64,000 nt of DNA from Mesorhizobium sp. BR1-1-16 (GTDB lineage Bacteria; Pseudomonadota; Alphaproteobacteria; Rhizobiales; Kaistiaceae). The translations under genes and the position numbers were made by a program. Under the pieces are notes generated by a model, which searched no databases, was not told the origin of the DNA, and saw only the letters and a program-made list of their open reading frames with translations. Positions 7,904 through 15,369 of this stretch are shown piece after piece. Every line of letters starts with the position of its first letter. The stretch's first letter is position 1. The stretch covers positions 1,178,001 to 1,242,000 of the forward strand of contig NZ_JAIUIE010000001.1 in assembly GCF_020165495.1 (NCBI RefSeq), in the 5' to 3' direction.

Positions 7904-8730
7904 TGCAGCTCGGGATCTTCGCCAAGACCTTCCCGGGCACGACGCCAGACGCCGTGCTCGCCGCCGCGCGCGACGCCGGCTATGGGGCCGTGCAATACAA
8001 CATGGCCTGTTCGGGGCTGCCTTCACTGCCGGTGTCGATCGATCGCGCTATTGCCCGTGCGGTCGCGGCTGCGTCGAAACACACAGGCGTCGCGATCGCG
8101 GCGCTCTCGGCAACCTACAACATGATCCATCCCGATCTATCGGTCCGCGAGGAGGGCCGCGCCAGCTTCGCGGCGCTCGCGGCGGCCGCGCCGATCATGG
8201 GAACGCGGCTCCTCACGGTCTGCACCGGCAGCCGCGACGCCGACGACCAATGGCGCCACCATCCCGACAATGATGGCCCAGCCGCATGGCACGACCTGAT
8301 GGCGGAATTCGAGCATCTGCTGCCGATCGCCGAAGCGCATGACATCGCAATCGGTGTCGAGCCCGAACTCGGCAATGTCGTCTCGTCGGCGGTGAAGGCA
8401 CGGGAGCTGCTCGATCACTTCGGCAGCCCACGTATCAGGATCGTGCTCGATCCCGCCAATCTGTTCGAAATCGCATCGCCCGCTGAGCGCGAGACGCTGG
8501 TCGACCAGGCGGTGCAACTGCTGGGCGACGCCATCGCGATGGCCCACGCCAAGGACCGCCACGCCGATGGCAGCTTTGCGGCCGCCGGGGACGGCGTCAT
8601 CGATTTCCGGCATTTCATCGGGGCCCTGAGGCAGGCCGGTTTTGACGGCCCGCTGGTGACCCATGGGCTTGCGGCGGGCGATGCCGCCCGGGTCGCGGCC
8701 TTCCTCGAAGCCTCGGGCGCCTCCGAATGA
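7903..8730 (+). CDS. Sugar phosphate isomerase/epimerase (AP-endonuclease-2-like TIM barrel)
   Basis: This 275-residue xylose-isomerase-like TIM barrel has likely metal ligands in G-V-E-P-E, V-L-D-P-A-N and A-H-A-K-D. The final glutamate that often completes the metal site near the C-terminus is not obvious (V-T-H-G-L). Partnering with a Gfo/Idh dehydrogenase is typical of inositol, keto-sugar and keto-glycoside pathways. It is translationally coupled to both neighbours (TGATG and ATGA overlaps). The reaction, isomerisation, epimerisation or beta-elimination of a keto-glycoside, cannot be decided from sequence. Confidence 0.8.
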   Translation: MQLGIFAKTFPGTTPDAVLAAARDAGYGAVQYNMACSGLPSLPVSIDRAIARAVAAASKHTGVAIAALSATYNMIHPDLSVREEGRASFAALAAAAPIMGTRLLTVCTGSRDADDQWRHHPDNDGPAAWHDLMAEFEHLLPIAEAHDIAIGVEPELGNVVSSAVKARELLDHFGSPRIRIVLDPANLFEIASPAERETLVDQAVQLLGDAIAMAHAKDRHADGSFAAAGDGVIDFRHFIGALRQAGFDGPLVTHGLAAGDAARVAAFLEASGASE

Positions 8731-9536
8731 TCCGGGGGCGCCTCGACCGAGAAGGTCTCGCCCTTTCCACGGCGCGGAGCGGCCAGGGGCGGACGATGCT
8801 GTTCCAGCACGGGCTCTGCGGCGACGCCGCCCAGCCGGCCGAACTGTTTCCACGGCTTCCGGATTGGTCGTGCCTGACGCTCGAATGCCGCGGCCATGGC
8901 CTTTCCGAAGCTGGCCCGGCCGACCGCTTCTCGATCGCGACTTTCGCGGATGATGTCGCGGCGCTGATCGAGGCGGAGGCGGGGGGCCCGGTCGTCATCG
9001 GTGGGGTCTCGATGGGCGTGGCGATCGCGCTCCGCCTGGCGGTCACGCGGCCCGATCTCGTCGCCGGCCTCGTTCTCGTGCGCCCCGCCTGGTTCGTCGA
9101 GGCCGCACCAGCCAACATGATGCCGAACGCTGTTGTGGGCGAGCTGTTGCGCGATCACGCTCCCGCCGAAGCGCGCGTGTTGTTCGAGAATTCCTCTGTC
9201 GCTGCCGAACTTGCCGAGCGCGCGCCGGATAATCTCGCGTCGTTGCGGGGGTTCTTTCAGCGCACCCCGATCGCCACGACGTCGGAACTGCTCCTCCGCA
9301 TCTCCGCCGATGGGCCTGGCATCGACGTCGATGCGATCGCCGGGCTCGATGTTCCGACGATTGTCATCGCGCATGAGCAGGACGCCATCCATCCGCTTCG
9401 CCATGCGGAGAAGCTGGCAGCAACAATTCCCTCGGCCCGGCTCGCCCGCATCACGCCCAAAGCCGTGAGCCGCGAAGCCTATGTCAGCGATGCCCGCGCC
9501 GCGCTATCCGATTTCCTGAAGGAGATTTCGCCATGA
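8727..9536 (+). CDS. Alpha/beta hydrolase
   Basis: This 269-residue alpha/beta-fold protein has the nucleophile elbow G-V-S-M-G near residue 93 and an oxyanion-type H-G-L-C-G near residue 30. The C-terminal segment, where the catalytic histidine is expected, reads K-A-V-S-R-E-A-Y-V, so the histidine may be tyrosine or lie elsewhere. In this operon it could hydrolyse a lactone or ester made by the sugar dehydrogenases. There are ATGA overlaps at both ends. No specific function can be assigned. Confidence 0.75.
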   Translation: MIRGRLDREGLALSTARSGQGRTMLFQHGLCGDAAQPAELFPRLPDWSCLTLECRGHGLSEAGPADRFSIATFADDVAALIEAEAGGPVVIGGVSMGVAIALRLAVTRPDLVAGLVLVRPAWFVEAAPANMMPNAVVGELLRDHAPAEARVLFENSSVAAELAERAPDNLASLRGFFQRTPIATTSELLLRISADGPGIDVDAIAGLDVPTIVIAHEQDAIHPLRHAEKLAATIPSARLARITPKAVSREAYVSDARAALSDFLKEISP

Positions 9537-10240
9537 AACCCGAAGCCGGCTGGTTCGAGGCCTTGCCGAAAGACCGTCTTCTTGCCGAGTTCTCGCTCTG
9601 GTCGGCCGATCTTGGGCGCCTCGCCGAGGATGTCGCGCGGGTCGATCCATTCGTGGACATTTATCATGTCGATGTCGCGGACGGCCATTTCTCCCCCGCG
9701 CTCCTGTATTTTCCCGATCTTCTCGTCGCCGTTCGCAAGGTCACGGCCAAACCGGTTCATGTTCACCTGATGGTCGAGGATGCCATCCTCGGGGCGCAGA
9801 TCGAGCAGTTTGCCGAGGCGGGCGCCGATCTCATCAGCATCCATGCCGAGAACGGAAATCTCGACGCCGGGCTCGACCTGATCGCGCGGCTCGACCTCCC
9901 GTCCGGCATCGTCCTGAAACTGGAGACGCCCGTTGCGGCCGTAGCCGATTATCTCGATCGCATCAGCCTGTTGACGCTGCTTGGAACACGCATCGGCGTG
10001 AAGGGGCAGGGGCTCGATCCGTCTGCGACCACCCGCCTTCGCGAAGCGGCTAAGCTGATCGAGCGCGCCGGCCGCACCGGAGATCTCCGGCTCGCCGCCG
10101 ATGGCGGCATTCGCGACAACACCGTGCCGGATCTGAGGTCGAGCGGCGCCGAGACGATCGTCATGGGTTCGCTCGCCTTCGGCGCGCCGGATCTTCCGGC
10201 ACGCATCGACTGGGTCCACAGCCTGCCGCTCGCCCGCTGA
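9533..10240 (+). CDS. Ribulose-phosphate 3-epimerase-like protein (divergent COG0036 clade)
   Basis: This 235-residue TIM barrel conserves the metal and acid-base residues of the family: H45 and D47 in Y-H-V-D-V-A-D-G, H78 in V-H-L-M-V, and D190 in A-A-D-G-G. The usual flexible phosphate loop (M-x-V-x-P-G-F-G-G-Q) is replaced by L-G-T-R-I-G-V-K-G-Q (150-159), and S-I-L-S-A-D is S-L-W-S-A-D. A 3-epimerase next to a ROK kinase is the same pairing as E. coli AlsE-AlsK for D-allose. It may therefore act on a keto-hexose or keto-pentose phosphate other than ribulose 5-phosphate. The gene overlaps the hydrolase by 4 bases. Confidence 0.8.
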   Translation: MKPEAGWFEALPKDRLLAEFSLWSADLGRLAEDVARVDPFVDIYHVDVADGHFSPALLYFPDLLVAVRKVTAKPVHVHLMVEDAILGAQIEQFAEAGADLISIHAENGNLDAGLDLIARLDLPSGIVLKLETPVAAVADYLDRISLLTLLGTRIGVKGQGLDPSATTRLREAAKLIERAGRTGDLRLAADGGIRDNTVPDLRSSGAETIVMGSLAFGAPDLPARIDWVHSLPLAR

Positions 10241-10243
10241 AGC

Positions 10244-11194
10244 ATGAGTGGCCGGCTCGCCATAGCGATCGATCTCGGCGGGACGCAGTTGCGCGCCGCC
10301 CTTGTCGATGGCGCCAAAGTGCTGAGGCGTGCGGCCGAGCCGACGGATGCAGCCGGTGGCCCGGAGGCCGTGCTCGGACAGATGCGACGGCTCATCGCCA
10401 GCGTCGAGGCAGATACGGATCGGGCCGCAATCGCCGGTATCGGCATTTCGGCGCCGGGACCGCTCGACGGCGTCACCGGCACGATCCTGCACATCCCGAC
10501 GCTGCCCGGCTGGGATGATTATCCGCTTCGTGACCGTCTTCATGAAGCGACCGGTCGGACCGTCTGTCTGGAAAATGACGGCATTGCCGCCGCCGTTGGC
10601 GAGTGGCGTCACGGCGCCGGGCAGGGCCTCGACCATCTTGTCTATGTCACGGTCTCGACCGGCATTGGCGGCGGCGTCATCGCCGATGGAAGAGTGCTGC
10701 ATGGTCGCCGGGGCATGGCTGGCCATGTCGGCCATTTCAGCATGACGCCGGATGGCCCGCGCTGCCCCTGCGGCGTGGTCGGCTGCTTCGAGGCGCATGC
10801 CTCGGGCACGGCGCTCGGCAAGCGCGCTCGCGCTGCTGCGCTCGCTCATCCTGAAAGTGCCCTCGGTGCTTTGGCGCGGGAAGGTCATGTCGACGCGCGC
10901 CATGTCATGGCGGCAGCGCGTGACGGCGATCCTGTGGCCCGCGCGCTGGTTGATGAGGAGGCGCAGCTGCTCGGGCGTGGCTTTGCCAGCCTCGTTCATC
11001 TCTACAGCCCGGAGCGGGTCATCATGGGCGGCGGCGTCACCTCCGGTTTCGCTCTGATGGAAGCCACGATCCACCGCGTCATGCGCGACAATCTGATGCC
11101 TGCCTTCCGCGACGTTATCGTCGTCCCGGCCGGCCTCGGCGAGAACGCCGGCCTCGTCGGCGCCGCAGCCTTGATCGTCGATCAGGCCCGCTGA
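10244..11194 (+). CDS. ROK-family sugar kinase
   Basis: This 316-residue protein has the intact ATP phosphate motif D-L-G-G-T (11-15), the catalytic aspartate in L-E-N-D-G, the adenosine-type glycine motif S-T-G-I-G-G-G, and the ROK zinc site C-P-C-G-V-V-G-C-F-E. It has no DNA-binding domain, unlike the ROK regulator of the same cluster. It starts 3 bases after the epimerase stop and ends the cluster. It would phosphorylate the free sugar to give the epimerase substrate, as AlsK does for allose. Glucose, N-acetylmannosamine or a rare hexose are all possible. Confidence 0.85.
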   Translation: MSGRLAIAIDLGGTQLRAALVDGAKVLRRAAEPTDAAGGPEAVLGQMRRLIASVEADTDRAAIAGIGISAPGPLDGVTGTILHIPTLPGWDDYPLRDRLHEATGRTVCLENDGIAAAVGEWRHGAGQGLDHLVYVTVSTGIGGGVIADGRVLHGRRGMAGHVGHFSMTPDGPRCPCGVVGCFEAHASGTALGKRARAAALAHPESALGALAREGHVDARHVMAAARDGDPVARALVDEEAQLLGRGFASLVHLYSPERVIMGGGVTSGFALMEATIHRVMRDNLMPAFRDVIVVPAGLGENAGLVGAAALIVDQAR

Positions 11195-11276
11195 CGGTAT
11201 CCGGTCGCGGGAAGGGCTTGCGACAAGGGCCTGTCATCCCGCATCAAGGGGCGTTCACTCTGCTGGAATGCTCCTG

Positions 11277-11750
11277 ATGGCCCTGACGACACCTGCGACC
11301 GTCGCGCTTCGCAAGCTCGGCATCACCTTCGAACTCGTGACCTATGACTATGATCCCGGTGCGGAGCGGGTCGGCCTGCAGGCGGCCGAGGCCATCGGCG
11401 AGCCGCCGCACCGCGTCCTGAAAACGCTGATTGCGCAAGTCGACGGCAAGCCGGTCTGTCTGGTGCTGCCGTCGGATCGCGAAGCGAGCATGAAGAAGGT
11501 GGCGAGCGCCTTCGGCGGCAAGTCGGCGGCGATGATGCCGGTGCCCGATGCGGAGCGGTTAACGGGCTACAAGGTCGGCGGCGTCAGCCCGTTCGGGCAG
11601 AAGCGCAAGCTGCGCACGGCCGTCGAGACCGCCGCGATGGGCGAGACGTACATCTATGTGAATGGCGGCCAGCGCGGCTTGCAGATCCGTCTGTCCCCGG
11701 CCGATCTGTTGACGGCCGCCGAGGCTATGGCGGCGGCCATCATCGCGTAA
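11277..11750 (+). CDS. ybaK: YbaK/EbsC-family aminoacyl-tRNA deacylase (Cys-tRNA(Pro)-like)
   Basis: This 157-residue YbaK/prolyl-tRNA editing domain protein has the family motifs K-T-L-I-A, the lysine in M-K-K-V-A, and the C-terminal G-G-x-R-G-L-Q-I. It removes misacylated Cys from tRNA-Pro in characterised members. An ATG also exists three codons upstream (11268), but GGA sits at a better distance from 11277. It is convergent with the GH32 gene, with 19 bases between the stops. Confidence 0.88.
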   Translation: MALTTPATVALRKLGITFELVTYDYDPGAERVGLQAAEAIGEPPHRVLKTLIAQVDGKPVCLVLPSDREASMKKVASAFGGKSAAMMPVPDAERLTGYKVGGVSPFGQKRKLRTAVETAAMGETYIYVNGGQRGLQIRLSPADLLTAAEAMAAAIIA

Positions 11751-11769
11751 GCTCCGCGCCGAAGCGCCG

Positions 11770-13440
11770 TCAGGTGCCCTGCGGGCGCAGATGGCGCAGC
11801 GTTGCCGAGGCTATGGTGTCGGGCCGGGCACTCAGCGTCACCGATTCTATCGGCTCATCGCTGTCGATCCGTTTGGTGATGCACCAGCGACCATCGTCGA
11901 CATAGATCTCGATCAAGCCGACATCGACGAAGATGCGCAGTTTCTCGGGCGCGATATCCTCGATGAAGTAGCGCGGCGAGGGCCGTGTGCCCGGGGCCTT
12001 GAAGTGCAGCTCGAGCATATGGCCATCGAAGCCGAGCGACAGACCAAAGGTCGGATGCGCGAAGGCCAGGTCGAACGGCTCGCCCTTGGCGCCGATCTCG
12101 ATCTCGATCTCGCCGAGCCCCATGTTCAAGGCGACGGGGGAGGCGGCCGGCGGAAGCGTGATCGGCGGCTCCGGCAGGCGCAGCGCAGCGACGGTTTCAA
12201 GCGGCGGCGTGAACAGCTTACCGTCCTTCCAGACCAGCCGGCGCGGGAAGGTCATGGCGCTCGCGAAGTCGCGGTCCTTGAAGACGTCGGTCCAGTTCGC
12301 CGCCCAGGCAAAGCCGAACGGCCCATCGGCACCGGCAATGCCCTGGAAGGCATAGGCGTCGGTGCCATAGTCGAGCTCGAAGCGCTCGATGGGTGCGAAG
12401 CTCTTGCCATCGAACCGGCCGATCATCGCGACGGTAACGTTGCGGCGGCGGCTGACTTCGTCGCGTGAGCCGAGCAGGCCGAGGATGAGCGCGTGTAGGC
12501 CCTCGCCCTCGCCGTCGAGCGCCACCATGCACGGGCACTCGGCGGGCAGCTTCTGCGTCGTCGGCTCTTGATGCACCACTCCGACGAAGCGCCAGTCGGC
12601 AACGCCATCGGGATCATCAGTCTCATAGAGCAGCACCACGGCTGCCGTGTCCGTGCCGCCGCCGAGCACCATCTTCCAGAGCCCGTCCGGCCCCTTGAAG
12701 ACATAGGGATCGCGGAAATTCTTGCCGAAGCCGGGCAGGCTGGGTGTCTCGCTCACGACGGGTGACGAGGGTCCGACCGTGACGAGATCCTTCGTCACCG
12801 CGGTCATCTGCCATTCCCAGTTCGGAAGGCGATCGTCCTCACGGTCGGTGTAGTAGAGCCGCAGCCCGCCATCCGGCAGGTTGATGGCCGAGCCTGAGAA
12901 AACGCCGCCGACCTTCTCGTCCGAGGCGAGCAGTTCTGGCCGCGGCAGCACCGTGATCGGCAGATGGGTCCAGTCGACGCCGTTCGAGGTGACGGCATGA
13001 CCCCAATGCATCGTGTTCCAGCGGTGGCTATGCGGATAGTGCTGGTAAAAGAGGTGCGTCAGGCCCTCGGCCTGCGAGAGCCCGTTCGGATCGTTCATCC
13101 AGCCGAAGGGGGGCGCCAGATGCAACAGGTGGCGGGCCGTATTTGGCCGATTGCGCTCGGTGGTGAAGAGCGTGCGGATGCCAGTCTTCAACACGGTCTT
13201 GGGGTCAAAGGCATAGGCGAGCGACACCGCCGTCGCTCCGTCGTCGAATGAGAGCGATGCGGGCCCGGCGGCGAGATCTCGCGCCTCGGTTTGCGTGAAG
13301 TCGTCCGAGACAGGCCCGCGCAGCACGCGTTCCCCCCTATCCGCGGTGGCCAGCACAACCACGGATCCGGCAGCGTCCCCGACCGGCTTCTGGAAAACGT
13401 GCAGCGTCTCGCCCAGGTTGAGCGCAAAGTCGATCTTCAT
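11770..13440 (-). CDS. Glycoside hydrolase family 32 beta-fructofuranosidase (cytosolic)
   Basis: This 556-residue GH32 enzyme hydrolyses sucrose, fructo-oligosaccharides or levan-type linkages. The nucleophile lies in W-M-N-D-P-N-G (114-120, D117), the transition-state stabiliser in F-R-D-P (D244), and the acid-base glutamate in E-C-P (E301). A C-terminal beta-sandwich follows. About 100 residues precede the catalytic domain with no signal peptide, so it acts in the cytoplasm on imported sugar. It is the last gene of the ABC operon, 22 bases after the permease. A fructokinase that could take its product lies far downstream at 54993-55919. Confidence 0.9.
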   Translation of the reverse strand: MKIDFALNLGETLHVFQKPVGDAAGSVVVLATADRGERVLRGPVSDDFTQTEARDLAAGPASLSFDDGATAVSLAYAFDPKTVLKTGIRTLFTTERNRPNTARHLLHLAPPFGWMNDPNGLSQAEGLTHLFYQHYPHSHRWNTMHWGHAVTSNGVDWTHLPITVLPRPELLASDEKVGGVFSGSAINLPDGGLRLYYTDREDDRLPNWEWQMTAVTKDLVTVGPSSPVVSETPSLPGFGKNFRDPYVFKGPDGLWKMVLGGGTDTAAVVLLYETDDPDGVADWRFVGVVHQEPTTQKLPAECPCMVALDGEGEGLHALILGLLGSRDEVSRRRNVTVAMIGRFDGKSFAPIERFELDYGTDAYAFQGIAGADGPFGFAWAANWTDVFKDRDFASAMTFPRRLVWKDGKLFTPPLETVAALRLPEPPITLPPAASPVALNMGLGEIEIEIGAKGEPFDLAFAHPTFGLSLGFDGHMLELHFKAPGTRPSPRYFIEDIAPEKLRIFVDVGLIEIYVDDGRWCITKRIDSDEPIESVTLSARPDTIASATLRHLRPQGT

Positions 13441-13462
13441 GATGGCAATCCTGACGGGCTTT

Positions 13463-14353
13463 TCAGCCTTTGACGGCAGAGGAGATGAACGAGCTGACGA
13501 ACCATCTCTGGAAGGCGAGATAGAAGATGAGAACCGGGATCATCATCATGACCGAAGCCGCCATCGCATTGTTCCAGTATATCGTGCCCGTGCCGAAGAA
13601 CGAGGCGATGCCGACCGAGATCGGCCGCGCATAGTCGGTCTGCGTGACCATCAGCGGCCAAAGATACTGGTTCCAGGTTTCGATGCCGAGCAGGATGGCG
13701 ACCGTCGCGAGGACCGGCAGGCTGATTGGCAGGAAAACCGACCAGTAGATGCGGAATGGTCCGGCACCATCGACCGTCGCGGCATCGTAGATGTCGCGCG
13801 GGATCTGGATGAAGAACTGGTAGATGAGAAAGATGTACAGCGGGCTCGCCATGAAGGGCAGGATCTGCGCCGCGAAACTGTCCGACAGTCCGATCCTGTT
13901 GATGATCGTGAGGAGCGGCAGGACGATCGATTCCTGCGGCACGATATAGAGCGCGACGAGCGCCGCCAGGATGACGGCGCGCCCCGGGAGGCGGCCCCAG
14001 GCCAGCACGAAGGCGGCCATCGAGTTCAGGAACACGCCGCCGATCACCGTCACGAACAGGATCACCAGCGAATTCAGTAGGTAGCGGCCGAAGGGCAGGG
14101 CGCCCGAGAACACCCACATGTCGCGGAAATTCTGCAGCGTCGGATTGTCGACCCAGAAAGCGCGGAACGTGCCCATATCGGCGAGGATCTGGAAACGGTC
14201 CGCCTTGAGGCTGCCGACGACGAGCACGATGAGCGGCGAGACGATAACGAGCGCGATCAGCGAGACTGCGACGAGCTTGATGATACCGCCGATGTCGCGC
14301 GGCTCGGAAGAGGCGCGCCGGGGCGCCGCGAGGGGTTCTGAGATGACGGTCAT
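13463..14353 (-). CDS. Carbohydrate ABC transporter permease (MalG/UgpE type)
   Basis: This 296-residue inner-membrane protein has about six predicted transmembrane segments. The cytoplasmic coupling loop reads Y-D-A-A-T-V-D-G-A and contacts the ATPase. Its start overlaps the stop of the MalF-type permease by 4 bases (ATGA). It belongs to the CUT1 family, usually for oligosaccharides. No ATP-binding protein is encoded in this operon, so a shared MsmK/UgpC-type ATPase elsewhere is likely. Confidence 0.92.
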   Translation of the reverse strand: MTVISEPLAAPRRASSEPRDIGGIIKLVAVSLIALVIVSPLIVLVVGSLKADRFQILADMGTFRAFWVDNPTLQNFRDMWVFSGALPFGRYLLNSLVILFVTVIGGVFLNSMAAFVLAWGRLPGRAVILAALVALYIVPQESIVLPLLTIINRIGLSDSFAAQILPFMASPLYIFLIYQFFIQIPRDIYDAATVDGAGPFRIYWSVFLPISLPVLATVAILLGIETWNQYLWPLMVTQTDYARPISVGIASFFGTGTIYWNNAMAASVMMMIPVLIFYLAFQRWFVSSFISSAVKG

Positions 14354-15270
14354 TTGCGGTCCCTCACAACCAGGCGCTGAACGAGCGAGACGGCGAGCAC
14401 GATGAAGAACAGGATGATGGCGACGGCGGAGGCAAGGCCCAGTCGCTGGTTCACGAAGCCGGCGGAGAACATGTAGTGCACGACGGTCTCAGTCGTGCCG
14501 CGCGGGCCGCCCTGGGTCAGGATGTTCACCTGCGTGAACAGCTTGAAGGCCTGGATCGTCGTGATGATCAGCACGAAGACATGCGTTTGCCGGAGCGAGG
14601 GCATGGTGACGTGCCAGAACTTCTGCCAGCGATTGGCGCCGTCGAGCGAGGCCGCCTCATAGAGCGAATCCGAGATGCCCTGCAGGCCTGCGAGATAGAC
14701 GATCATCTGGAAGCCATAGGCCTGCCAAGCCGAGAGCAGCACGATGGCCGGCATCGACCAGGCCGGGTCGCCCAGCCAGTCGATCGGCTGCACCATGCCG
14801 AACGACAGGAACCCGACAATCTGGTTGAACGGGCCCGTCGGATACTGAAACAGCGTCGCCCAGATCACGCAGACGACCACCATCGACGTGATTGCCGGCA
14901 GGAAGAACAGGCCGCGGAAGAAATTGCGGAACGGCAGCTTCTGGTTGAGCAACAGCGCGATGGCGAGCGCGAAGCCACACTGCACCGGCAGCACCATCAC
15001 TGTGAAGCGGGCGACGTTCCATAGCGCCTGCCAGAAGTCATGGTCGGTCAGGACCTTCTGGAAGTTGTCGAGGCCGACGAAGCGGGCCGGGACGGGCCGG
15101 GGAATCAAGCGCTCGTTCGTGAGCGCGATGCGGAACGAGGACAGGAACGGCAGCAGGAGGAACGCGGCGATGAGTGCCAGGGATGGCAGCAGCATACCAA
15201 GTTCCTGAAAGCGACCGCCCCAGAGCGGGGCACGGCGTCGCCGGCCGGCCGTCAGGGTTTCGGTAGACAT
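14350..15270 (-). CDS. Carbohydrate ABC transporter permease (MalF/UgpA type)
   Basis: This 306-residue CUT1 permease has the coupling loop Y-E-A-A-S-L-D-G-A. The ATG at 15270 is preferred because GGAG lies 9 bases upstream; another ATG at 15279 directly abuts that GGAG. It is separated from the binding-protein gene by about 100 bases that contain a strong hairpin, a common way to keep permease levels below binding-protein levels. Confidence 0.91.
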   Translation of the reverse strand: MSTETLTAGRRRRAPLWGGRFQELGMLLPSLALIAAFLLLPFLSSFRIALTNERLIPRPVPARFVGLDNFQKVLTDHDFWQALWNVARFTVMVLPVQCGFALAIALLLNQKLPFRNFFRGLFFLPAITSMVVVCVIWATLFQYPTGPFNQIVGFLSFGMVQPIDWLGDPAWSMPAIVLLSAWQAYGFQMIVYLAGLQGISDSLYEAASLDGANRWQKFWHVTMPSLRQTHVFVLIITTIQAFKLFTQVNILTQGGPRGTTETVVHYMFSAGFVNQRLGLASAVAIILFFIVLAVSLVQRLVVRDRK

Positions 15271-15296
15271 CTGGATCATCTCCGCCTCTTGGAGAA

Positions 15297-15323
15297 CGCC
15301 GCGTCCCCTTTGGGAACGCGGCG
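15297..15323 (-). terminator. Intercistronic hairpin between binding-protein and permease genes
   Basis: The arms CGCCGCGTCCC (15297-15307) and GGG-A-ACGCGGCG (15312-15323) form an 11-bp stem with one bulged base and a CTTT loop. No long U-run follows, so it is more likely a partial terminator or 3'-end stabiliser of the binding-protein mRNA than a full stop. Confidence 0.5.
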
Positions 15324-15369
15324 CTGTTGGACTTGCGGTTCTGCGCCGGCGAATCCGCCGCGCGCCGGC

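Noticed and set aside
9479-11074. 531-codon minus-strand frame opposite the epimerase and kinase genes
   Set aside because: It covers two conserved plus-strand genes and has no recognisable fold.
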